A stretch of DNA of 64,000 nt, taken from assembly GCA_964472395.1 (NCBI GenBank), contig CAYYMM010000001.1, positions 1 to 64,000 of the forward strand, in the 5' to 3' direction. A model generated the notes under the pieces. It was not told the origin of the DNA. It saw only the letters and a program-made list of their open reading frames with translations, and ran no database searches. Both the position numbers and the translations under genes were made by a program. Position 1 is the stretch's first letter; each line of letters starts with the position of its first letter. Below, piece by piece: positions 37,062 to 44,118 of this stretch. This DNA comes from CALFER01 sp964472395 (GTDB taxonomy: Bacteria; CSSED10-310; CALFER01).

Positions 37062-38266
37062 GCCCGTTCTCGAATACCGATGTCTGGACCTGCGGCGATT
37101 ACGGCAACATCCGACATTTCAACGGCTCTTCCTGGACACTCGAAACCATGCCGACTCTCACTACCCTCAACGCCATCGACGGCGTCGCGACGAATGATCT
37201 CTGGGTCGCCGGCAGCAGCGGATTCATCGCCCATTACGATGGATCAGTCTGGACGCAAGTCAGCAGCGGCATCACGGACGATATCCAGGATCTTTTTGTC
37301 GTGAGCACCGACGAAATCTACGCGGTCGCATACAGCGGAAAAGTGCTGCGATACACCGGCATCAAATGGGATATGTACCAGTCTCCATCGATCGGGGATT
37401 TCGAAGGGTTTGCGCTCGATCCGGATTCCGATACCGCCCTGACCTGCGGTCTGGCCGGTGTCTTCATGGAACTGGATCTTACGTTCCCGACTCCGACCGC
37501 GACACCGGACATCACCGCGACCCCATCTCCGGGATCGACGTCGACACCGGCACCGACCGCACCACCCACCTCGACATATACAGCTGCACCGACGTCGACC
37601 CGAACCCCCACACCCACCCGGACGCCGACCGGCACGATATCCCCTCCTCCTCCAACCGTCTCGCCGACTCCACCTCCGCCGACCGCGACAGCCAGCGCCA
37701 CGGCGACACGAACACCGACCGCAACCATTCCTCCAACCGCAACACCGCAACCGCCGACCGCAACGCAAACCGCAGAGCCGACCGGCACTCCGACATTCAC
37801 ACCTGAGGCGACCCAAACGCCTGAACCGGCGACACCCACCTTCAGTCCGACGGCCATGCCGACCGGGACACCGACCGACGGTCCGGTTCCGACGGAAACG
37901 CCGCTGCCGGATCGATCCTTCACGCTGATACTGGACGATCGCGATCTGGCTGCCGGAGACCGTTTCAACCTGCATTTTGAACTGGTCAATCGGTCCATGC
38001 CGGCCTGTTCTGCGGATGTATATATCCTTCTGGACGTAATGGGCCAGTACTGGTTCTGGCCGTCCTGGGTGTCAGACCGCGAAGGCTCGGACAGCCGGCG
38101 GTATAACGTGCCGGAAAACGGACGTGTGGACGAAGCGGCGCTGTCGTTCGACTGGCCGGCGGGAACGGGATCAGGAACGGGGCTTCTGTTCTGGGGTGCG
38201 ATGTTCGATGCGGGAACCTGGAATCTGATCGGGAACATTCAGCGGATCGAGTGGTCGTATTCCTGA
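37046..38266 (+). CDS. Secreted beta-propeller protein, C-terminal part with Thr/Pro linker and YWFWPSW domain
   Basis: This 406-residue frame is in phase with the preceding one and continues its propeller repeats (NTDVWTCGDYGNIRHFNGSSW, NDLWVAGSSGFIAHYDGSVW). A Thr/Pro-rich linker of some 140 residues follows (about 37485-37910, mostly PT, TPT and PPT units), then the YWFWPSW domain (DVMGQYWFWPSW near 38029-38070, then LLFWGAMFD and a final IEWSYS). It lacks its own signal peptide. The nearest Shine-Dalgarno-like sequence (AAGGAGG, 37020-37026) is 19 bases before the ATG, too far for efficient initiation. This supports a single ancestral gene rather than two. Its stop overlaps the convergent PHP gene's stop within the palindrome TGATCA. 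Confidence 0.8.
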   Translation: MLFSIRPFSNTDVWTCGDYGNIRHFNGSSWTLETMPTLTTLNAIDGVATNDLWVAGSSGFIAHYDGSVWTQVSSGITDDIQDLFVVSTDEIYAVAYSGKVLRYTGIKWDMYQSPSIGDFEGFALDPDSDTALTCGLAGVFMELDLTFPTPTATPDITATPSPGSTSTPAPTAPPTSTYTAAPTSTRTPTPTRTPTGTISPPPPTVSPTPPPPTATASATATRTPTATIPPTATPQPPTATQTAEPTGTPTFTPEATQTPEPATPTFSPTAMPTGTPTDGPVPTETPLPDRSFTLILDDRDLAAGDRFNLHFELVNRSMPACSADVYILLDVMGQYWFWPSWVSDREGSDSRRYNVPENGRVDEAALSFDWPAGTGSGTGLLFWGAMFDAGTWNLIGNIQRIEWSYS

Positions 38267-38869
38267 TCAGACCCTGCGCCAGGCTCTGGTTTTGCGCTCG
38301 CGGATCTGACGGACGATATCCGAGGAATCCGATACCGGCTCGGGAAAGAACGTCGCCGCGCGGCCGATCGATCCATGGGCCGGTCCATGTTCGTCCGATC
38401 CCGCCAGTTCGGCCAATCCGAGTTCCCGAGCGGTCAACACATTCCGAATTTCGTAGGACGCGCGCCGGGCGTTGTAGACTTCGATACCCTGAGCACCGGA
38501 TTTCAGGATATCCAGAGATCCGACCCGGTAATGCCTCGAAAATGCATGCGCCACCACCGTGATGCCTCCGCGGCTCTCGGCGCATCGTGTCAGCGCCGAC
38601 GGGTCGGTGAACCGGGGCAGATCCCCCTGGAGACCATTGAACACGAGCATGTGGATGGAATCGAATATCAGTTCAGCACCCGACAGGATCAGGAACGGCG
38701 GGAGAGACTCGCGCAGCGCCGCCAGCTCGGCATCCGTCCACCGGTAGGCATGATCGGTGAAAACGACTCCGTCCAACCCTGCATCGATCGCAGATCGGAC
38801 GATGTCCTGCGCACAGAGGCGCGCATCCTTCGAATGTTCTTTCGTGTGAACATGAATATCGATCAGCAT
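38267..38869 (-). CDS. PHP-domain phosphoesterase
   Basis: The product has 200 residues. The start MLIDIHVHTKEHS supplies H6 and H8 of the PHP metal site. FTDHAYRWTD, LSGAELIFD, ITVVAHAFSRHYR and ELAGSDEHG supply the further His, Glu and Asp ligands. This is the PHP fold of histidinol-phosphatase-like and PHP-associated proteins. The substrate is unknown and no histidine gene is near. It is cytoplasmic. It lies 19 bp after the response-regulator gene on the same strand, which may put it under the same promoter. Confidence 0.88.
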   Translation of the reverse strand: MLIDIHVHTKEHSKDARLCAQDIVRSAIDAGLDGVVFTDHAYRWTDAELAALRESLPPFLILSGAELIFDSIHMLVFNGLQGDLPRFTDPSALTRCAESRGGITVVAHAFSRHYRVGSLDILKSGAQGIEVYNARRASYEIRNVLTARELGLAELAGSDEHGPAHGSIGRAATFFPEPVSDSSDIVRQIRERKTRAWRRV

Positions 38870-38888
38870 CGGGGTTAGAAACTCGCGC

Positions 38889-39290
38889 TCAGATCGTAAC
38901 CGGATTCGACGAATTCCCGACGACGCGGACGAGAAGCCGTTTCAGATCGGCGATGGCGAAGGGTTTGGTGATGAAATGGATCGCGCCGGCTTCGATGGTT
39001 TTCCGTCGGATCGCCATGTCGTCGACTCCGGAGAGCACGATGACGGGGATATCCCGGAGCTTCGGATCGGATTTGATGCGTTTGAGAAGATCCATGCCGT
39101 TGATATCGGGCAGAAACAGGTCGAGCACGATGCCATGGATATCGAGATTCGTGACGGATTCTTCGAAGTCGACCGCCGATGGGCAGTTGACGATGCGGAA
39201 CCCGGGATCGTTTTCGAATCCGGCGGACATAATTTCTCCTACGAATTCGTCATCATCGACGATCACGATGTTCAACGCCTGTCCGGTCAT
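38889..39290 (-). CDS. Single-domain response regulator (CheY-like receiver)
   Basis: The product has 133 residues and is a receiver domain only. The acidic pocket is D12-D14 (IVIVDDDE), the phospho-acceptor is D57 (GIVLDLFLPDING), and the conserved Lys is K109 (FITKPFA). There is no output domain, so it acts through protein interaction or as a phospho-relay intermediate. Its ATG overlaps the stop of the Hpt gene (ATGA). The pair forms a receiver plus phosphotransfer module with no histidine kinase in the window. Confidence 0.92.
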   Translation of the reverse strand: MTGQALNIVIVDDDEFVGEIMSAGFENDPGFRIVNCPSAVDFEESVTNLDIHGIVLDLFLPDINGMDLLKRIKSDPKLRDIPVIVLSGVDDMAIRRKTIEAGAIHFITKPFAIADLKRLLVRVVGNSSNPVTI

Positions 39291-39835
39291 TTTCCCGGGT
39301 CTTTCTGTCTGAGAATCGCTCGAAGATCCTGCATGAAGCCCTCCCAGTCAGAGGGTGCAAAAAGAGGGCCAGTTTCGGGTGAGCGGGCCGCTTCCTGGCC
39401 GATCCGGCGGGTGAGCTCCTCCAGATATGCCCGGGCGGAATCCGGCAGGCCGGTCTCGGCGGCCTCGAGCAGGATCTGTTCGGCGAGGGCGGCGATATCT
39501 GAGAGAGCCTGCATTTGCATCATGGCAGCATTGCTTTTGAGATTATGATATTTGCGGGCCGCGGTGCGCAGCGGCGGTTCGGAATCCGGCTGGACGGGCG
39601 TCGATTCGTTCAGGCACAGGAGGATGACCTGCAGACTGTTCTGGAGTTGCGTCAGGAAAAAGGGCTGGTAACGATCGATGTTCAGAATCACCTTCCGGTA
39701 TATCGGGGCGCTGGCGTGCCTGCACCCCATTGCCCGGGCGCAAAGCGCGCGGGCTACGAACGGGTTTGCAGGGACTATATAGAATTTTGCGAATGAAGCC
39801 AACATCAATATGTGGGGGGAACGGGGCGGATGCAT
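39287..39835 (-). CDS. Hpt (histidine phosphotransfer) domain protein
   Basis: Up to 182 residues are encoded. The motif YHNLKSNAAMMQMQALSDIA matches the Hpt signature H-x-L-K-x-x-A around the phosphorylatable histidine (H97 counting from the ATG at 39835), followed by the amphipathic helix AALAEQILLEA. The true start is uncertain. The first 48 residues look unlike a conserved protein and the ATG at 39835 has no clear ribosome site; a GTG near 39692 or the ATG at 39730 is possible. It is translationally coupled to the receiver gene and probably passes phosphate to or from it. Confidence 0.75.
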   Translation of the reverse strand: MHPPRSPHILMLASFAKFYIVPANPFVARALCARAMGCRHASAPIYRKVILNIDRYQPFFLTQLQNSLQVILLCLNESTPVQPDSEPPLRTAARKYHNLKSNAAMMQMQALSDIAALAEQILLEAAETGLPDSARAYLEELTRRIGQEAARSPETGPLFAPSDWEGFMQDLRAILRQKDPGK

Positions 39836-40430
39836 ACTATTGGATGGAGCTGTCGGCGATCAAGCGTACCCGGGAGCGGGCGGCTTGCTGGCGCGCGCGG
39901 TAACCGGTTGATTTTTCTTTGAATCCTTCGGGGATCCGGAGTATACTCGGAAACTCCAGGACCATTCCGCGCGACAACGGGGAGGTTGGATTGAGCGATT
40001 TTTTCCGGGCGTGCATGCCAATTTCGGTCATGAAGAACGCGTGCAGCGGTCTGTCCGAACGCCCCGATGATTCGACTCGATCCAGCTATTGGGGTAGTCT
40101 CGATCGACAGTTCCATCCGTTGTGGAATGCGGCTGTTTTGGAGCCTGCGCACCGTTTTTTGTCACTCCACGAACGCAATTTTGTCAATCCGAACGGGTTG
40201 AAAAGGGGTGTGGCGATTCTTACAATGGAAGGGTCGGTATCGAGCGCGGGGGGGCATCGCGGCTATATGGTTGAAAAATCGGGATTTTCGAAGAATTCGG
40301 GGTCGTTGTGTCGAATCGATCGCCCTTATCGATCACTTCGGAATGATTTTTGCATTTTACCGTGTGCTTTGAGGGGAGCAGAATCCCTTTTTTCGTGTTC
40401 ACCCAACCTAACCTTATGGGAGGAAAATGT
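39836..40430. other. Intergenic region upstream of the large surface-protein gene
   Basis: These 595 bases lie between divergent genes. A 171-codon plus-strand frame (39919-40434) crosses it, but starts at TTG without a ribosome site and its product has no signal or low-complexity pattern like a real protein. I see no RNA gene. The region should hold the promoter of the gene at 40431. Confidence 0.5.
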
Positions 40431-43400
40431 ATGAGGAAAGCGTTACTTTTTCTGACGGTTGCCATGATGATGGCGACCGCGAGCTACGCGCAGACGGCTC
40501 TGCCATGGTCATGCGATTTCGCGACGGATGACTGCGGAGCGATCTACGAAGATGATGGCACTTCGTCATCATGGGCTCGCTCCACCAGCAGCGGTTGCGC
40601 CGCACCAGGTATGTACCACGGTTACAACGGAGCCCACTATGACATCGATTATGTTGTCTGGGGGCCGTTCACAACCCCCACAGCGGATGTGGTCAGCCTG
40701 AGTTATGATCTGTCGATTTCGACTTGGGGCGACGAAGTTACAGTCATGTACATCACGAACCTGTATCTGGATCCCAACACCAATCCAGGTTCATGGATCG
40801 TGGCTGATGGGCCCTACTCGGCTTCAGCAGCCTGCGTCGCACACAGTGCCGATTTATCTGGTGTCCTCGGGTCAACTCAATTTTGGATCGCTTTCAGATA
40901 CCAGGGACAAGACGCCTATTATGCTTATATCGACGATCTAAGCCTGACCTTCTCTTCTGGTCCGACCGCAACACCGACGAACACACCGGTTCCTGCTCCT
41001 GGACAGAATTGCGCCAGCGCAATCGCCATCAACATCCCCGGATCTCTGCCTTATTCACAGGCCGGCACGAACTGCGGACTTCTGAACGACTATGCCGCAA
41101 CCTGCCTCGGCAGCTATGACGGCGGCGAAGACATCATCTATCAGCTGGTTGTTGCAACAGACACGAATGTTGAGATTTCATACACAACGACGGATACCTG
41201 GACCGGCATCCTTCTTGATGATTCCTGTCCTCCGGACCCGACAACGTGTATTGATATCGCAACAAGCAGTGCAGCCGGAACGATTACACTCGGTCAAAAC
41301 CTCCTTGCTGCCGGCACCTACTACCTCATGCTCGACACCTATCCAACTCCGGACTGCATCTCCAGCTTCACACTCAACATCACGAGCGCTGGTGCTACAG
41401 CCACACCGACACCGACTGCGCCTCCGGCCGGCCCCGGCGATAGTTGCGGGAATGCGCTCCCGATCGCCAGCGGCGACTGTCTGCTCGGCGACTACACCGG
41501 CATGACCAACAACTTCGACTGCGGCGGCACCGGTGGCGTTGCTGGCGGCCCCGACATGGTCTACACCTTCACTCTCGCCGATTCCAGTTATGTTCACATC
41601 CTCGCCGAATCCGCCGGGGATATCGACCTTGCAGTGAGCAATGTCTGCGATGCCTCCACGGCGACATATCTCTGCGCCGATACATCAGGCAGCTCAACAT
41701 CAGCCCAGACATCCTGCGGCGACACCATCACCCCAGGTACATACGGATTCCACACATTCTACCGCCTGCTTCCAGCCGGCACCTACTACATCTGGCTTGA
41801 TTCCTATTCCGGTGAGCTCGGTGACGAATTCGCCATTGAAATGTTCGCAACACTTGAATCCGTCACATGCGCCGGTTGCCCGATAGGTGGTACACCCGAA
41901 GGCGAACCGACCTGCGCGGCCGAATATGTGGATACCTTCAACGCGGGTTGTAACGCCGCCACACCGGTCTTCACAACCATCACGCCCGGAACGACGATCT
42001 GCGGCCAGACCGGTACCTACACAGTCGGAACAGCCAACACACGCGATACCGACTGGTATCAGATCACCGTTGCATCTGCGGCTGACCTGATCGTCGAAGT
42101 TGCAGCCTCGTTCCCCAGCACGACCCTGATCGTTCCGGCCGTTTGTCCGGTCGCTTCGATCCTGGCCAGTGGCTCGGATACTCGTTGTCCGGGTTCTTCG
42201 TACGAAGTGATCGCGACGGTTGCCGCCGGTGATTACTATATCATTGTGCTTCCCACTGTTTTCACGGACATCCCCTGCGGCAGCGCGAGCCGGTACTGGA
42301 TGGCGGTTACAACCGATGTTCCGTCGACACCGACACCGACACCGACTTCCTGCGCATCGTGCCCGCCGGGCGGCACTGCCGAAAACGAACCGCTGTGCGG
42401 TCCGGAGTACGACGATACATATAACGGCGGATGTAACTCGACTGTTCCCGTGTTCCAGACCATCACCAACGGTCAGACAATCTGCGGCGAAGCAGGAACA
42501 TTTACATTCGGCACCGACAACTATCGCGACACCGACTGGTTCGAGTTCACCCTGACGGAAACGTCGGATGTGACGTTCTCGGCTTACGGTGATTTCCCGA
42601 TTCTGGCCTGGCTTGCTGCAACAGAAGATTGTGTCAATTACGACTTCACGCAGTATGACGACGCCGACACATGCGAAACCGCGACAACCATCCGGTACAC
42701 AATGCCTGCGGGCGATTACATTGCGATCGTAATGCCCAGTGTATTCGAAGGCATTCCCTGCGGTGTCAAGTACGTGGCAACACTGACCTGGGGTCCCGCT
42801 GCACCGACACCCACACCGACCGTCACTCCTCCGCCTGCTGGTCCTGGCGACACATGCCTCAATCCGATCACCATCAATTGCGGCGACTGCGTGCTCGGCA
42901 CAACCGTCGGGATGAACAACAACTTCAGTTGCGGTGGTCTCGGAGCCGGCCCCGATGTGGTCTACACCTTCACCCTGGCAGAACCTCAGACCATTCATAT
43001 CATCGCCGAGAGCGATGAAGATCTCGATTTCGCGGTCACCGACGTCTGCGATGCCTCCACTGCCACCTTTGCATGCTCGGATCGCCTGGGCACACCTCCG
43101 GTGGCTGCGTCTTGCGGCGAAGCCATCACTCCGGATACCTGGGGATACTTCGACTACTCAGCAACAGTGGATGCCGGCACCTACTACATCTGGATCGACA
43201 CCTACAGCGCCACTGGCGGCGGTGCCTTCGCTCTCGAACTGCTCTGCTCGGATCCTCCGTCTTACGTCCTGGAATGCCCGGCCACCTCTCAGCTCTCTCA
43301 GCCGGTCAACCCGCTGGATCTCGGATTCAACGGCTTCTCCTCCGATCTGGGCGGCGATTTCCGGTACTTCGATGATTACTCTGTGACCGATCCGGTTTGC

Positions 43401-43874
43401 TGGGTCAAGTTCTGGGGTCTCTACACAGCCGGAAACGACACAGACTTCACGATCGAATTCTGGACCGACAACGCCGGACAGCCCGGCACCCTGACCAACA
43501 GCTATCCGATTACCGGCGCGACACCGATCGACACCACCTGGACTGCCTTCGGCTACCCGATCTATGAATACTTCGTCGAACTGCCGACTTGCGAAGCACA
43601 GCTTGCCGGCTGGATCAGCATTCAGGGCGCGAGCAACGGTTCGACCTTCTACTGGGCCGTGAATTCGTCAGCCACCGGTGCGGATTGCTACGAGTATCAG
43701 GTATCCACCACAACGTGGACTCCGGATGTCTATGATCTCGCATTCTGCCTCGGCAATGCCGAACCCCCGACCCCGACTCCTCTGCCGGTTCCGACTTCCG
43801 GTCCGTTCGGCCTGGGCGTCATGATCTTCGCGATCAGCGCACTGCTCGGCCTGAGTGTTCTCCGGAAGAAGTAA
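40431..43874 (+). CDS. Giant secreted Cys-rich surface protein with pre-peptidase-like repeats and C-terminal sorting-type tail
   Basis: The product has 1147 residues. ATG 40431 has GGGAGGA seven bases upstream and is followed by a signal peptide (MRKALLFLTVAMMMATASYA). The chain has an N-terminal jelly-roll-like domain ending AYIDDLSLTF. Five pre-peptidase-like repeats separated by Thr/Pro linkers follow; examples begin GQNCASAIAI, GDSCGNALPI and GDTCLNPITI, and the Cys are conserved. Next come a further domain near 43290-43750 and the tail PVPTSGPFGLG, a hydrophobic helix and LRKK. Two repeats contain paired CASCPPGG/CAGCPIGG starts. It is probably a surface structural or binding protein. 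A strong rho-independent terminator follows 21 bp after the stop. Confidence 0.82.
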   Translation: MRKALLFLTVAMMMATASYAQTALPWSCDFATDDCGAIYEDDGTSSSWARSTSSGCAAPGMYHGYNGAHYDIDYVVWGPFTTPTADVVSLSYDLSISTWGDEVTVMYITNLYLDPNTNPGSWIVADGPYSASAACVAHSADLSGVLGSTQFWIAFRYQGQDAYYAYIDDLSLTFSSGPTATPTNTPVPAPGQNCASAIAINIPGSLPYSQAGTNCGLLNDYAATCLGSYDGGEDIIYQLVVATDTNVEISYTTTDTWTGILLDDSCPPDPTTCIDIATSSAAGTITLGQNLLAAGTYYLMLDTYPTPDCISSFTLNITSAGATATPTPTAPPAGPGDSCGNALPIASGDCLLGDYTGMTNNFDCGGTGGVAGGPDMVYTFTLADSSYVHILAESAGDIDLAVSNVCDASTATYLCADTSGSSTSAQTSCGDTITPGTYGFHTFYRLLPAGTYYIWLDSYSGELGDEFAIEMFATLESVTCAGCPIGGTPEGEPTCAAEYVDTFNAGCNAATPVFTTITPGTTICGQTGTYTVGTANTRDTDWYQITVASAADLIVEVAASFPSTTLIVPAVCPVASILASGSDTRCPGSSYEVIATVAAGDYYIIVLPTVFTDIPCGSASRYWMAVTTDVPSTPTPTPTSCASCPPGGTAENEPLCGPEYDDTYNGGCNSTVPVFQTITNGQTICGEAGTFTFGTDNYRDTDWFEFTLTETSDVTFSAYGDFPILAWLAATEDCVNYDFTQYDDADTCETATTIRYTMPAGDYIAIVMPSVFEGIPCGVKYVATLTWGPAAPTPTPTVTPPPAGPGDTCLNPITINCGDCVLGTTVGMNNNFSCGGLGAGPDVVYTFTLAEPQTIHIIAESDEDLDFAVTDVCDASTATFACSDRLGTPPVAASCGEAITPDTWGYFDYSATVDAGTYYIWIDTYSATGGGAFALELLCSDPPSYVLECPATSQLSQPVNPLDLGFNGFSSDLGGDFRYFDDYSVTDPVCWVKFWGLYTAGNDTDFTIEFWTDNAGQPGTLTNSYPITGATPIDTTWTAFGYPIYEYFVELPTCEAQLAGWISIQGASNGSTFYWAVNSSATGADCYEYQVSTTTWTPDVYDLAFCLGNAEPPTPTPLPVPTSGPFGLGVMIFAISALLGLSVLRKK

Positions 43875-43895
43875 TCGACGCTGATTGATTGATGA

Positions 43896-43926
43896 AAGGC
43901 CCCTCCTCGCGAGGGGCCTTTTTTTT
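43896..43926 (+). terminator. Rho-independent terminator
   Basis: A perfect 10-bp stem (AAGGCCCCTC at 43896-43905 with GAGGGGCCTT at 43911-43920), loop CTCGC, is followed by a run of T to 43926. It directly follows the surface-protein gene. Confidence 0.95.
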
Positions 43927-43940
43927 GTGTTTCATTGCAT

Positions 43941-44112
43941 ATCTCAGATGCCGGCGGGGACGCCGGCGCTACTCACGGTCCAATTTTTTCGATAGGGCCA
44001 TCAGGCAGGGACGCCTGCTGCTTCAATTCAGTTCAATCTGTGTAATCTGCGTAATCTGTGGATAAAAAAAACCCCGTTCGATCCCTCGACTTCAGTCAGG
44101 ATGAACGGGGTT
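43941..44112. repeat. Mosaic of short palindromic and heptad repeat elements downstream of gyrA
   Basis: Four elements lie in 170 bp. The first is the hairpin GCCGGC/GGGGAC/GCCGGC (43950-43967). The second is the hairpin CAGGC/AGGGAC/GCCTG (44002-44017), with the same loop but a different, complementary stem. The third is a run of AATCTG-type heptads (44034-44065) ending in TGTGGATAA, a perfect DnaA-box sequence. The fourth is a 10-bp inverted repeat AACCCCGTTC/GAACGGGGTT (44070-44079, 44103-44112) enclosing CCTCGACTTCAGTCAGG. The last, on the gyrA side, may act as its terminator. Confidence 0.75.
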
Positions 44113-44118
44113 ATTCTT

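Noticed and set aside
37318..38238. 306-codon minus-strand ORF rich in Gly and Val
   Set aside because: It is the reverse reading of the Thr/Pro linker of the propeller protein, so the repeats are a translation artefact.
39919..40434. 171-codon plus-strand ORF upstream of the large surface protein
   Set aside because: It starts at TTG with no ribosome site, has no recognisable protein features and overlaps the start of a well-supported gene.
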